This document shows, in pieces, positions 52,517 to 62,158 of a DNA stretch of 64,000 nucleotides. The DNA is from JBCCGR01 sp039029195 (GTDB taxonomy: Bacteria; Pseudomonadota; Alphaproteobacteria; Rhizobiales; Rhizobiaceae). The DNA is taken from NCBI GenBank assembly GCA_039029195.1, contig JBCCGR010000001.1, positions 186,001 to 250,000 of the forward strand. The letters are read 5' to 3'. The translations under genes were made by a program, and so were the position numbers. Under the pieces are notes generated by a model that was given only the letters and a program-made list of their open reading frames with translations, was not told where the DNA came from and did not search any database. Positions within the stretch are counted from its first letter, which is position 1. The number at the start of each line of letters is the position of its first letter.

Positions 52517-53998
52517 CTACAAAGCGGAACCTTCTCGCATCTTTGCCTGCTCGCTTGGCGTGGGTGTGTGGTTGAACCGATATGCTGTCAGGCAGGCTTC
52601 CTCGCCACCCAGTTGAGCAATCTTCGCTTTCTGATCGGCAAAGCACTGCGCATTGACCAATTCGGGATCGCAAATCTCTCGAAGTCGACGCTCGCCCTCG
52701 GCAAGTGCAGCAACGGTGTCAGGATGGTTCGGCTGGAGAGACGCAAGGTTCTGAAGTTCGTCCGGATCCGACGTAAGATCGAACAATTGGGGATTGTGGC
52801 CAACATAGTGGACATATTTCCACTGGCGCCAACGAATCATGAAGGTGCCGGTGGTTGATCCACCATCATGATATTCGCTCAGGATCGTGCGCTCCGGATC
52901 ATCTTGGGCATTAGCAAGCACGCGCAAGGATATGCCGGGTAGAGCCCGGCTCACATCATCATGGCCCACACGGGTCACATCCACTGCCGTGGCGGCCAGA
53001 TCAACGAGCGAAGCCCCTGTTTTGACCTGTCGGCCATTCGGGACACCAGGACCAGCCACAATCATCGGCACACCGGCGGATTGTTCATACATCACCTGTT
53101 TGGTCCAGAACCCCTGATCGCCCATCATGTCGCCATGGTCCGAGACATAGACAACCACCATGTTTTCTGCCTGCCCACTGGCCTCCAACGCGCTCAGGAT
53201 TCTACCCACGCAATCGTCCATGAAACTGGTGAGACCGTAATAAGCGGCCTTGGCCTCCCGCATTTTCCGCTCATCGAAATAGCGGTCATAGTCGAAAAAT
53301 CCCGCCACGTTTTTCAGTTCGCTATGGTCCGGGCGATACCGTTCCTCAAAGCCCACAGGCAGATCGACCTCCTGCGGATCATACAGGGCAAAATACTCTT
53401 CCGGGCACGTCAGCGGATAGTGCGGGCTGACCAGCGACACAAAGGCAGCCCAAGGGTCTTTGGAGCTAGCCTTTTTCTGAAGCCAGGCTTCCGCTGCTTC
53501 GGTAATTTGCTTGTCATAGTCTGTGTAGGTGCTGCGCCCAACGCCCACATCGGCTGCAAGCTCCGCTGCCGTCTCATAGTCCGGCGGGTTCTCTCGCAAC
53601 AGTCCAATCGGCCATCCCACGCCGCCGACCACGTGCATGGGCAGAATTTCCTGCGAGAAGCCGTTGTCATCTTCGCTGGATCGAAAGTGCAATTTGCCGA
53701 TTGAGACCGTCTCTACACCATGGTCGCGGAGGTGATGCATCCAGCTGCGGTCTTTGCCGTTATAGGGTGTTGCACTGTCCCAGTTCGCGGTTCTGTGTGC
53801 GTGATCGCCTGTCGCAATCGCCGCTCGGGTTGGAACACACATTGGAGACGGCGTGTAGGCATTGGTAAAGTGGGAGCCCCGCGCAGCCAGTGCATCAAGG
53901 TTGGGAGTACGGACTATCGGATGCCCGGCACACCCCATCGCATCCTTGCGATGCTCATCCGATATGATGATCAGGAGGTTTGATGGAGTGGTCCGCAT
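52517..53998 (-). CDS. Sulfatase-family hydrolase
   Basis: A 493-residue member of the alkaline phosphatase superfamily. C54-V-P-T-R58 (SPMCVPTRAAIATG) is the C-x-P-x-R signature whose Cys becomes formylglycine. Metal ligands are DEHRKDAMGCAG at the start and YVSDHGDMMGDQGFW. The length and pattern suit choline-sulfatase-like or arylsulfatase-like enzymes; the substrate is not known. No signal peptide is seen, so it is likely cytoplasmic. ATG 53998 has AGAAGGAA upstream. Confidence 0.9.
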   Translation of the reverse strand: MRTTPSNLLIIISDEHRKDAMGCAGHPIVRTPNLDALAARGSHFTNAYTPSPMCVPTRAAIATGDHAHRTANWDSATPYNGKDRSWMHHLRDHGVETVSIGKLHFRSSEDDNGFSQEILPMHVVGGVGWPIGLLRENPPDYETAAELAADVGVGRSTYTDYDKQITEAAEAWLQKKASSKDPWAAFVSLVSPHYPLTCPEEYFALYDPQEVDLPVGFEERYRPDHSELKNVAGFFDYDRYFDERKMREAKAAYYGLTSFMDDCVGRILSALEASGQAENMVVVYVSDHGDMMGDQGFWTKQVMYEQSAGVPMIVAGPGVPNGRQVKTGASLVDLAATAVDVTRVGHDDVSRALPGISLRVLANAQDDPERTILSEYHDGGSTTGTFMIRWRQWKYVHYVGHNPQLFDLTSDPDELQNLASLQPNHPDTVAALAEGERRLREICDPELVNAQCFADQKAKIAQLGGEEACLTAYRFNHTPTPSEQAKMREGSAL

Positions 53999-54151
53999 CG
54001 CTGGTTCCTTCTACGCTTGTGCCTGAAAACGTGACGGGCGTTTCGGAGCAAGTATCGGTGCCGACCCGGTTAGAACGACATACCTACAAACGAACCGACA
54101 AAGCACCGAGAAAGTCGGAACGCATTCAGCTAGACTGAACCCACGCTCAAT

Positions 54152-55762
54152 CTAGAACGCGCCGTCATACTCCATTTTTTCAACGCGGCAGGCGAGCAAG
54201 GAAAACCCTGGCGCTTCTTCTGTCAGGCGCGCAGCTAGGTCCTCCTTATTGTCGATCCAGTATCCACGACCGCCATAGGCTTCTGCAACTGCCACAAAAT
54301 CTGTGCCGCCAAAGCCGACGCCTGATTCTGGAAGTTGGCTGCGGCGCTGTTTGAGATCAATCAATGCTAGGCTCTCATCCACCAGAACAACAATGGTCAC
54401 CGGCAAATTGAGATCGCGCAGGGTTGCCAGCTCACCGGCTACCATTTCAAGTCCGGCGTCACCCACGACTGCGAACACCCTTTGACCATCACCAGCCCGC
54501 GCGTAGCCCATTGCCAATGGCAAGCTCACCCCCATGGTACAGAACGCCGTGGACTGCAAAAGGGTGGCCGGTTGCTCTGCCCGCCACATCTGCGACAGCA
54601 AAATGCGATGCGCCCCACTATCGATGGTCACAACGGTCTCATCGCTCACGCATTCCCGCAGAGTGGCAAACACCTGATGTGGCCCCCAATGCGGTTTGCT
54701 CGCGAACTGTTCGCTGAGAACCTGTCGCGCTGACTCTGGTTCACCACCAGGCCAGCTTGTGGCTTTTGCTTCGACGGCATCGCACAGCCGTTCCAGAGCC
54801 GCGGCCACATTGCCCACGTGACGCACTGCACTTGCGTGCATGCCGTGCTGGCAATCAGCGTGGGCAAGGTCGACGGCCTTTTCAGGCGCAAACGGCTCCA
54901 CCCAACCCGACCGCATTTCAATCGGGTCATAGCCAGCAAGCACCACGCAATCCGACTGCGCAATCAAAGGAAGGATGGTCTTGTCGGAAAGCGGTGAAAG
55001 CCCGTGTCCCCCAAGGCAATGGCCGTGCGTTTCAGAAACAATCCCCTTGGCTTTGTAGGTCGTGATGAACGGAGCGCCAAACTGCTCTGCGAAGCGCAAA
55101 ACAGATGCTCCAGCCTTGTGATGCACGGCTCCAACACCTGCAATGACCAGCGGCCGCTCGGATGCAGACAACATCGAAACAGCCCGATCGAAAGAAGGCC
55201 CGTCAGCCCACGCAGCCGGTTCAGGGTGCACAAGTGGATGGCTGGAAGACGGCATCAGCTTTCCGGCAAGATCGTGTGGCAAATCCACATGCACCGGTCC
55301 CGGCGGATCAGCCAGAGCAATCGAGATCGCTTTGTCGATCATGAGTTGCGCCGCGCCATCTGCAATCTGGAACTGAGCTTTGGTGATCGGACGCAGCAAG
55401 GCCGTCTGATCAACCACCTGATGGGTGAAACCGGCGCCTTCACCCGGCCCGATACAGCCCGAAAGTACGACCAGCGGCACCTGTTCCTGATAGGCATTGG
55501 CGACTGAATTGAGGCCGTTCGCAAGGCCCGGACCGATTGTGGTCAAAAGGATACCGGGCGCACCTGTGGCCTGCCAGCTCCCCTCAGCCATGAATCCTGC
55601 AGCATTTTCGTGCTTACACAGCGTGAATTCCACACCCGCTCGATTAAGCGCACTGAGGAGTGCCAGCACTTCGCCGCCCGGCAATCCGAAGGCGTGGCGA
55701 CAGCCGGTTTCTGCCAGACGGCGGGCAATGATTTCAGATGCTGTCTCGTGCATGTCGGCCAT
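54152..55762 (-). CDS. Thiamine diphosphate-dependent enzyme, acetolactate synthase-like
   Basis: 536 residues: N-terminal PYR domain with the catalytic Glu in TLCKHENAAGFMAEG, central domain, and C-terminal PP domain with AVVGDAGLEMVAGELATL. The PP motif ends VDESLALIDLKQ, where most relatives have NN, a notable change. Catalysed reactions in this group include acetolactate formation, decarboxylation of oxo acids and oxalyl-CoA decarboxylation. ATG 55762 starts one base after the stop of the CoA-transferase gene, so the two proteins probably act together, for example on an oxo-acyl-CoA, but the substrate cannot be named. Confidence 0.85.
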   Translation of the reverse strand: MADMHETASEIIARRLAETGCRHAFGLPGGEVLALLSALNRAGVEFTLCKHENAAGFMAEGSWQATGAPGILLTTIGPGLANGLNSVANAYQEQVPLVVLSGCIGPGEGAGFTHQVVDQTALLRPITKAQFQIADGAAQLMIDKAISIALADPPGPVHVDLPHDLAGKLMPSSSHPLVHPEPAAWADGPSFDRAVSMLSASERPLVIAGVGAVHHKAGASVLRFAEQFGAPFITTYKAKGIVSETHGHCLGGHGLSPLSDKTILPLIAQSDCVVLAGYDPIEMRSGWVEPFAPEKAVDLAHADCQHGMHASAVRHVGNVAAALERLCDAVEAKATSWPGGEPESARQVLSEQFASKPHWGPHQVFATLRECVSDETVVTIDSGAHRILLSQMWRAEQPATLLQSTAFCTMGVSLPLAMGYARAGDGQRVFAVVGDAGLEMVAGELATLRDLNLPVTIVVLVDESLALIDLKQRRSQLPESGVGFGGTDFVAVAEAYGGRGYWIDNKEDLAARLTEEAPGFSLLACRVEKMEYDGAF

Positions 55763-55763
55763 T

Positions 55764-56981
55764 TCAGTTTTCTCCGCCCGTGGATTCACCCAGATATTCA
55801 TCGAGCACTTCGTCCGTGTGCTCACCGCACACCGGTGGTCCGCGCCGATAACTCACAGGGGTTTTGCTGAATTTCACCGGATTGCCGATGAGATCAACCG
55901 TGCCGGATTGAGAGGTCGCATGAGAGACGGAGATTTTCATCTCACGCGCTTTGACCTGTTCTGTCACAAAGACTTCCGGAAGAGTGTTGATGGCACCACC
56001 TGGAATGTTGTTTTGCTCCATTCCGTCAATCAACTCGGCCTTTTTTAGTTTCATCAATTGCTCCGATAGGATCGGAACAAGAATGTCTCGATTGTTGACA
56101 CGGGATACGTTGGTGCGAAACCGCTCGTCCTCGGAAAGTTCTTCCATCCCGATGAGTGTGCAAAACCGTGCGAACTGTCCGTCATTGCCAACCGCAACGA
56201 TGATATGGCCATCGCTGGTCGCAAACACCTGATAGGGCACGATGGTGGGGTGTTGATTTCCAAGCCGGCGAGGTTCTTCGCCGGACGTTAGATAGCTCGC
56301 GCCCTGATTGACGAGCCATGAGATCTGGCTGTCGACAAGACCAATATCGATGTGCTGGCCCTGACCTGTGGCATCCCGATGGCGCAAAGCAGCCAAAATT
56401 GCCGTGCAGGCATAGAGCCCACACACAACATCTGCCACACCAACCCCGACCTTCATCGGTTCGCCTTCGGCCTCTCCGGTAATGCTCATGATCCCGCCAT
56501 ACCCTTGCGCAAGCAGATCATAGCCGGGACGTGCCGCATTGGGGCCGGTCTGGCCAAACCCCGTGATCGAGCAATAGATCAGGGCCGGGTGCTCATTCAG
56601 CATTGAGGCATGATCAAGGCCGTACTTCGCCAGACCGCCGACCTTGAAATTTTCGATAATCACATCGCAATGCCGGGCAAGAGCGCGGATTTTTGCCGCC
56701 CCCTCTTCTGTCGCGATATCCACCGCCACGGAGCGTTTGTTGCGATTGGCCGAGAGATAGTAAGCGCTCTCCGAAGTCGGGGTGCCATCTTTTCCAGTAA
56801 CGTATGGCGGACCCCAGCTCCGCGTGTCATCGCCCGCGCCTGGCCGCTCGATTTTCAGGACATCGGCACCATAATCGCCCAGCAATTGTGTGCAGGTGGG
56901 ACCGGCCAGAATCCGGGAAAGATCGAGCACTTTCAGCCCGGCCAGAGGCCCGGAATTGGGAACATTGCTGCCGGCTGCCAT
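55764..56981 (-). CDS. CaiB/BaiF family CoA-transferase (class III)
   Basis: 405 residues. The N-terminal LAGLKVLDLSRILAGPTCTQLLGDYGADVLKIE, the central ALIYCSITGFGQTGPNAARPGYD and the catalytic Asp in GLVDSQ identify the family, which moves CoA between carboxylic acids. Known members act on carnitine, oxalate/formate, mesaconate and bile acids. GAGAGG precedes ATG 56981. The ThDP enzyme gene follows immediately, so a two-step pathway of activation and cleavage of one acid is likely, as in oxalate catabolism, though no further pathway gene is near. Confidence 0.88.
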   Translation of the reverse strand: MAAGSNVPNSGPLAGLKVLDLSRILAGPTCTQLLGDYGADVLKIERPGAGDDTRSWGPPYVTGKDGTPTSESAYYLSANRNKRSVAVDIATEEGAAKIRALARHCDVIIENFKVGGLAKYGLDHASMLNEHPALIYCSITGFGQTGPNAARPGYDLLAQGYGGIMSITGEAEGEPMKVGVGVADVVCGLYACTAILAALRHRDATGQGQHIDIGLVDSQISWLVNQGASYLTSGEEPRRLGNQHPTIVPYQVFATSDGHIIVAVGNDGQFARFCTLIGMEELSEDERFRTNVSRVNNRDILVPILSEQLMKLKKAELIDGMEQNNIPGGAINTLPEVFVTEQVKAREMKISVSHATSQSGTVDLIGNPVKFSKTPVSYRRGPPVCGEHTDEVLDEYLGESTGGEN

Positions 56982-57101
56982 CTGGTTGGCCTCTCAATAC
57001 GGATAAACGGTCCGCCTGTCCTTTTCACAGCCGATCACTGCGCGCAAGTGGTCTTGCATTGCGTGGGGACCACATGGATGTGATTGGTTGAAACTGGGGC
57101 G

Positions 57102-58448
57102 TCAGCGGGCGCCCTGCCCGAGAAACACAGTTCTTATGGTGCGCATGATGATAAGAATGTCGAGCCAGGGCGAATAGTTCTTGATGTAATAGAAGTCGAA
57201 ATGCAGCTTCTCATTCACCGCATCAACCGCAACCACATGGCCCTGATTGACCTGTGCCCAGCCGGAAATTCCCGGGTAAACAATATGTCGATAGGAATAG
57301 AACGGAATCTGTCGCTCATACCATTCTGAGAGAACTTCCGCCTCCGGCCGAGGGCCAATCCAGCTCATTTCACCCCGCAGCACATTAATGATCTGCGGCA
57401 ACTCATCGATGCGCGAACGGCGAAGCCATGTACCGAAGCCGTAGATCCGCTCGTCAGCCTCTTTGGTTTGGGCCTTCTCCAGCGCGCTGTCCGGATCAGC
57501 AGAAGGTGCCTCAGAACTACCGACACGCATGGTGCGAAACTTGTAAACCGTGAAGCGCCGCCCCTGAAAACCAACCCTGGTCTGCTTGAAAAAGATCGGA
57601 CGGCCGTCAGCAATCAAAATACCCACAGCGGCAAACGCCATAATCATCAGAATGAGCGGGAGCAAAATCAGCGCAAGCAGAAAATCGAGAAACTGCTTCA
57701 CCTTCATATAGGCGAGGTTTGGAAGGAGCGTACCCAGCGTGTTTTCGGAAAGCTGTTCGATCTCGAGCCTGCCAGTCAGGGATTCCCGCAGCTGCTTGTA
57801 GTGAAACACAGGCAGGCCCGAAAGCGCACATTGAGCGATAAACCGTTCCCATTCTGGCAAAAGCTGCGCCCGCAGATCCACCGCCACACCCGAAACCGCA
57901 ATCCCGTCTACGCTTGGATTTTGCAGCTCAATCCAGTCCATGTCCGGTGTATCAAGCAGCTTATCAGACGCCCCGCCAGGCACAATTCCGATGGGCGCGG
58001 ATTTGATCCGCTTGGTCCAAAAGTAGATGAGATAGAACCAAACCGCACATAAGAGGAAACTTGAGCCGATAAAGGCGCGGGCATATTCAATTCGGGCGAA
58101 GAAAAATAGGAGAATTATCGCTGCAAAGGAGGCAAAAAACGTCGGTACAATGTAAGATGAAGCCAGCACACCGGGAAAATTTACCAGGCGCCTTTGAAAG
58201 TAATAGCCCGTCAAAATCGCAAGTGTTGCGGCGATGATTGAGTTTGTCTGGCTGGCATCCGCAAATTTGTAGAAGTCGAAGCCATAGCGAACGATCGCCG
58301 GCAGAACCACAGCAAACAACAGTGCTCCGATGATCTGGAAGCGTATTCGCGCGACCATGGGTGGCACGGCAGCATGGAGCTGGGGCGCTCGCGCCAGGTT
58401 CGCAGACCTCGCCTGCCCTTCATCGGGCATGTTTTCCATCAGGTTCAT
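57102..58448 (-). CDS. Polyprenyl-phosphate sugar transferase (exopolysaccharide initiating)
   Basis: About 448 residues: four N-terminal membrane helices, a long hydrophilic middle, and the C-terminal bacterial sugar transferase domain with KQTRVGFQGRRFTVYKFRTM, RRSRIDELPQIINVLRGEMSWIGPRPE and GISGWAQVNQG. Such enzymes put the first sugar phosphate on undecaprenyl phosphate for surface polysaccharides (WbaP/WcaJ type, polyisoprenylphosphate hexose-1-phosphate transferases). The start is uncertain: ATG 58448 is given, ATG 58439 or GTG 58475 are possible. A CpsB-like phosphatase is next to it. Confidence 0.88.
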   Translation of the reverse strand: MNLMENMPDEGQARSANLARAPQLHAAVPPMVARIRFQIIGALLFAVVLPAIVRYGFDFYKFADASQTNSIIAATLAILTGYYFQRRLVNFPGVLASSYIVPTFFASFAAIILLFFFARIEYARAFIGSSFLLCAVWFYLIYFWTKRIKSAPIGIVPGGASDKLLDTPDMDWIELQNPSVDGIAVSGVAVDLRAQLLPEWERFIAQCALSGLPVFHYKQLRESLTGRLEIEQLSENTLGTLLPNLAYMKVKQFLDFLLALILLPLILMIMAFAAVGILIADGRPIFFKQTRVGFQGRRFTVYKFRTMRVGSSEAPSADPDSALEKAQTKEADERIYGFGTWLRRSRIDELPQIINVLRGEMSWIGPRPEAEVLSEWYERQIPFYSYRHIVYPGISGWAQVNQGHVVAVDAVNEKLHFDFYYIKNYSPWLDILIIMRTIRTVFLGQGAR

Positions 58449-58686
58449 AGGCGTGTGAACCGTGTCAGCAAACACATGAGTAGCACCACCTTGCTCATCA
58501 CAGTATCTTTAACCTCGTTGCACACAATCTGTTTCAAGCAACAAGATGGTGCATGGGTCCAATGTCATCTGCTGGCTCACCTTAGCCCGGAAACAACCAC
58601 AAATCATTGCGTTTACGCACTTTGTGGCAAGACGTGGCAAAGATCGTTTGCTTTCTTTGAACAAAGATAAATACCCTTCGGCAGCA

Positions 58687-59490
58687 CTACCGGCCCAACC
58701 ACCTCTTTATCCTTCCCATTCCGGACTTTGATTCTTTCGGTGGTTCGACCTGCACTTCTCGCCTCACTTTTTCCGGTAGCGGGCGATCTGCAAGCATCAG
58801 GGATGGATTGGATTCAACCATATCGATGGCCGCCTCTTCAGAAAGGCGCCGCGCGACACAATCGGCGGCTTCCTTGAGGCCGGGTGGTCTGCGACTAGCA
58901 TTGTGTGCATCACTTGCCAGAATATCCACGCGACCCTCATCCAGAAGCCTTTCACTCCAATAGAGTGGACGGCTTCCAAACCGGCCGGTGACAGAAGCCG
59001 CCGTTAATTGCACAGCGCATCCCAGCTCATCAAGCGCGCAAATCATGTCGTAGCGTTTTTCGATCCATGAGAGACGTTCCGGATGCGTAAGAACGGGCAC
59101 CAGCCCGCGTTTCAACAGCGTACTGGCCAATTCCTCCAGACCCGGTGGCAAAACATGATGCGGCGGCTCAAAGAGAAAATATCTTGTATTTCCAAGCGTC
59201 GGAATGCGCCCATCTGTAAGCCCAGTAACAATATCGGGGGTTGCATGGACATCCGCCCCGGTCACAAGACGCAGAGGAATTTTGCGATGATCAAATTCCT
59301 GCTGAAGTGCTGCTGTTTGCGAGACGATCTCTGTGGCGCGATTGTCATAGACGCCCGGAGTGATGTGCGGCGTGCAGGCCATCACATCCACCCCATCCGC
59401 AACTGCCAGACGCGCCATTTCGACCGACATTTCAAGATCACTTGATCCATCATCGACAGCGGGAATCAGATGCGAATGAAGATCGATCAT
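58687..59490 (-). CDS. Manganese-dependent tyrosine phosphatase, CpsB/YwqE-like PHP family
   Basis: 267 residues in the PHP fold with the metal-binding series DLHSHLIPAVDDGS, CTPHITPGVYDN, GADVHA, LTHPERLSWI and ASDAHN. CpsB-type enzymes remove phosphate from the bacterial tyrosine kinase that controls capsule polymerisation. I chose ATG 59490, at which the family start MIDLHSHLIPAVDDG begins, over a longer frame to 59595. The polysaccharide context with the sugar transferase supports the role; a tyrosine kinase gene is not in the window. The last 30 residues are a basic Lys/Arg-rich tail. Confidence 0.88.
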   Translation of the reverse strand: MIDLHSHLIPAVDDGSSDLEMSVEMARLAVADGVDVMACTPHITPGVYDNRATEIVSQTAALQQEFDHRKIPLRLVTGADVHATPDIVTGLTDGRIPTLGNTRYFLFEPPHHVLPPGLEELASTLLKRGLVPVLTHPERLSWIEKRYDMICALDELGCAVQLTAASVTGRFGSRPLYWSERLLDEGRVDILASDAHNASRRPPGLKEAADCVARRLSEEAAIDMVESNPSLMLADRPLPEKVRREVQVEPPKESKSGMGRIKRWLGR

Positions 59491-59712
59491 GAGCGAACGG
59501 CGGATGCGATTGGGTGCACTGCAGGTTTCATCCTGTGTTGAGGCTGGCTGGTTGTAGTCAGCAGCGCGACTGCAGTAATATGCAGGCCCGCGCACTCAAG
59601 GGTTGGCGATGCGTTACATTCACATCGATCCCTTCAGGATAGTTTTATGCTCGCCAATGCAAATGCCGCGCAATTACAAACTGCGCGGCCAACAAGCAGA
59701 AAATTGTCGAGC

Positions 59713-60255
59713 TTACTCGCTGACCGCTGGAAGGGTCGTGCCAACACGTCCGAACGCACCGGATGTACCAGCAGCAGCCGCGCCCGCTGCGCCAGCACCA
59801 ACAATAGCGAGTGGCCCAAGCGGCGGTGGTGGCGGTGGTGGTGGATTGGCTTGTCCAAAGCGTGCTTCACGGCTTTTGAAAGACACCTCAGATTCCAGCT
59901 TCACACAAATCTTGCCATTTTCAGCGGATTCGATGTTGAGATCGCTGTTTGCAGCCAATGTAAGCTGGCAGCTCTTGCCAACAGCGACCTTGGCTGAACT
60001 TTTCGATCCAGTCATAATCCAACTTCCAACCGTGAGTGCAGCACCCTCGGAAGCTTTCTCCGGTCCCTTTGAGCCGGAAAGAAATACATCACCATTAATT
60101 TTGATAATCGAACCAACGGCATTCGCAGCGGGCACCTGAAGTTCACAGGCACAGGCGGCTTCGGTCACAGCCTTGTCGTTCGCAAACGACGGCACAGACA
60201 CACTCAAAGCCGCAAACACACTCATACTCAAACACGCGAGTGACAGTTTTTGCAT
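59713..60255 (-). CDS. Secreted FecR-like protein with Pro8 tract
   Basis: 180 residues. Residues 1-25 are a signal peptide. Residues 45-120 resemble the FecR beta domain (AVGSIIKINGDVFLSGSKGP ... GAALTVGSWIMTGSKSSAKV). An eight-proline run at 138-145 and an Ala/Gly-rich hydrophobic end (IVGAGAAGAAAAGTSGAFG) follow. GGAGAAGG precedes ATG 60255. Such FecR-like proteins often accompany type I secretion of large adhesins; the TolC and ABC genes downstream of the divergent region fit. Function not established. Confidence 0.75.
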   Translation of the reverse strand: MQKLSLACLSMSVFAALSVSVPSFANDKAVTEAACACELQVPAANAVGSIIKINGDVFLSGSKGPEKASEGAALTVGSWIMTGSKSSAKVAVGKSCQLTLAANSDLNIESAENGKICVKLESEVSFKSREARFGQANPPPPPPPPLGPLAIVGAGAAGAAAAGTSGAFGRVGTTLPAVSE

Positions 60256-60707
60256 CTAAACCTTCTCCAAAGTGGCATCCAGCCACGCGTCCCACTACCT
60301 TATGGCGCTCTACCAGCACCACGTCAAACAATCAATCTCGGCTTCCCGCCCTGAGGCAAAATACTCAATCGAATCAGCCGAATAATGACGATTCCGGCAA
60401 TACTGTGGCCATCACGCAACAGAGTCGACGCCAAAGAATTGCTTATCCTGATCAGCAATCTTAACGATACAAGCCAATCGTGACAAATTGAATAAAGCAG
60501 ATAGATGATTGATCGCACAACCCGGTATTTCTTACAGCCATGGTTAACCAACCAATTAAATTTGCAGTAATGGCCCAGGGAGCCTGTTTCCAAAACCCCG
60601 CCGGACAAATTTTGCGACGCCTGTGTCACACTGTGTGACAAATCCAACTATCCGAACCCCGATGCTGCTGAAATACTTGGGGAACAGCTTGATTTGAAAA
60701 TGACAAA
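60256..60707. other. Divergent regulatory region FecR-like / TolC-like
   Basis: About 450 bases, AT-richer than the neighbours by eye, with no supportable gene; open frames on the minus strand lack a start region or motif. It contains the 17-bp palindrome at 60624-60640 and probably the promoters of both divergent genes. Confidence 0.6.
60624..60640. promoter_or_regulatory. Operator-like 17-bp palindrome
   Basis: TGTCACAC-T-GTGTGACA is a perfect inverted repeat of two 8-bp arms with one central base, 68 bases before the TolC-like gene. The arm GTGTGACA contains TGTGA but the overall spacing is not the CRP layout. The regulator is unknown. Confidence 0.65.
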
Positions 60708-62129
60708 GTGGTGTTGTCCCGCCATCGGACGCGGGGCCGCGTTTGGAGTATTGTATTGTTAAAGCTCGCGACTGCTACTGCTGCCATTTGTTTGATTTCG
60801 ATTGGTCCCGCCAGCGCCATTTCGCTTAAACGTGCGGTGGAAAAAGCAATTTCGACTCATCCATCTGTTTTGGCAGCCGCAGCCCGAAAGCGTGCACGCG
60901 ATGCGCGCATCAATCAGGCGAACAGCAAGCTCTTTCCCACGGTCTCGGTGGATGGAGACGTTGGCTACGAAAAAATAGACAAGCCCGGCACGTTTTCGAC
61001 CGCGACAAACAATCGCTGGCGTAATCGGAAACAGTTAAATCTTTCAGTCAAGTACGTCATTTTCGATGGTCTTGAACGAGCCAACAGGATCTACTACAGC
61101 GCGGCACAGGCGGATGCTGCAAGTCGCCGCGTCATGGTACAGGCTGAAGAAATCGCGCTGGATGCGGTGGAGGCCTATATTGACCATCGTCGCCACCGCT
61201 TTCTTGTTCACATTGCAACCCAGAATATTCAAGCCCATCAGCGCATTTTACGCCTTGCACGAGCCCGTGTCAGTGGCGGCAAGGCAACCACAAGCGAGGT
61301 CGATGTGGTTCGCGAACGGCTTTATGCCGCTCAAGCTGCGCGCGAGGAAGTAATCAAGGCCTCGCTGGAAGCCGACGCACGATTCAAATCCATCATTGGG
61401 CAAAAGCCTGGAAAAACGCACAGGGTCGCCTGGCCGAAAGGCATGCCACGATCTCGCTCTGCAGCAGTTGCGCAAGCCATTCAGCACCATCCGGAAATCG
61501 CCGCTGCGGCTGCAGAGGCTGATGCTCACGGTTTCGACGTCGAACGGCTGAAGGGCATCAATTTACCTGAAGTAGCACTCGAAGGTTCGGCTTCCGTTGG
61601 GGAGGACGTGGCTGGTTCTCCGGGCCGGAACAATTCGCTTCAGGCTTTGTTGAAATTGCGCTGGACCGTATTCGACGGCAATCTGCGCAAGCATGAAAGA
61701 AGCGAGGCGAGCGCAAAGCAGGCAGAAGCCCGCCACAAACGTGATCTAGAGATCCGAAATCTTTCGGAAAAAATTGAATCGAGCTGGGCAGCAATTGTGA
61801 CCGGTGCCCGCCGAAACAACAGACTTGAAAGACAATCCGTAACAGCCCGCTCTGTTTCGGCATCTTACCGAAAAGAATATCAGGCCTCCAAGCGGGGTCT
61901 CCTCGAGGTGTTGGAGGCAGAAAATTCTGTTTTCAACAGCCGCTTTGAGTCTGTCAGCGCCGCGGGAGTTCATCTTTTCAATGCTTATCGGTTGAAAGCC
62001 CTAACCGGAACACTGGTGTCATCGCTTGGTCTTCAGGCACCAGCCCACGCGCGTGCCAACTATCGCGCGCGCATTCCGTCAAATCGCAGCGGATTTAACA
62101 TCACAATCCAACCACTGCGCACCGATTGA
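60708..62129 (+). CDS. TolC-family outer-membrane protein of a type I secretion system
   Basis: 473 residues: a leader (up to about PASA, residue 37), then two TolC-type coiled-coil repeats (AISLKRAVEKAISTHPSVLAAAARKRARDARINQ, and AVAQAIQHHPEIAAAAAEADAHG) with strongly helical long stretches. It is of the agglutination/LapE-like group. The start GTG 60708 is the longest reading; TTG 60757 would leave the leader shorter. It precedes the ABC ATPase gene by 29 bases and forms the outer pore of that exporter. Confidence 0.88.
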   Translation: MVLSRHRTRGRVWSIVLLKLATATAAICLISIGPASAISLKRAVEKAISTHPSVLAAAARKRARDARINQANSKLFPTVSVDGDVGYEKIDKPGTFSTATNNRWRNRKQLNLSVKYVIFDGLERANRIYYSAAQADAASRRVMVQAEEIALDAVEAYIDHRRHRFLVHIATQNIQAHQRILRLARARVSGGKATTSEVDVVRERLYAAQAAREEVIKASLEADARFKSIIGQKPGKTHRVAWPKGMPRSRSAAVAQAIQHHPEIAAAAAEADAHGFDVERLKGINLPEVALEGSASVGEDVAGSPGRNNSLQALLKLRWTVFDGNLRKHERSEASAKQAEARHKRDLEIRNLSEKIESSWAAIVTGARRNNRLERQSVTARSVSASYRKEYQASKRGLLEVLEAENSVFNSRFESVSAAGVHLFNAYRLKALTGTLVSSLGLQAPAHARANYRARIPSNRSGFNITIQPLRTD

Positions 62130-62158
62130 TCTGTCAGGCCATTATCTGATCTGATGGT

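Noticed and set aside
54152..56981. Firm call as oxalate degradation operon
   Set aside because: The ThDP enzyme lacks clear oxalyl-CoA decarboxylase features and its closest look is acetolactate synthase-like.
60324..60647. Minus-strand open frame in the divergent region
   Set aside because: No ribosome-binding site or motif, and it covers the operator-like palindrome and AT-rich promoter sequence.
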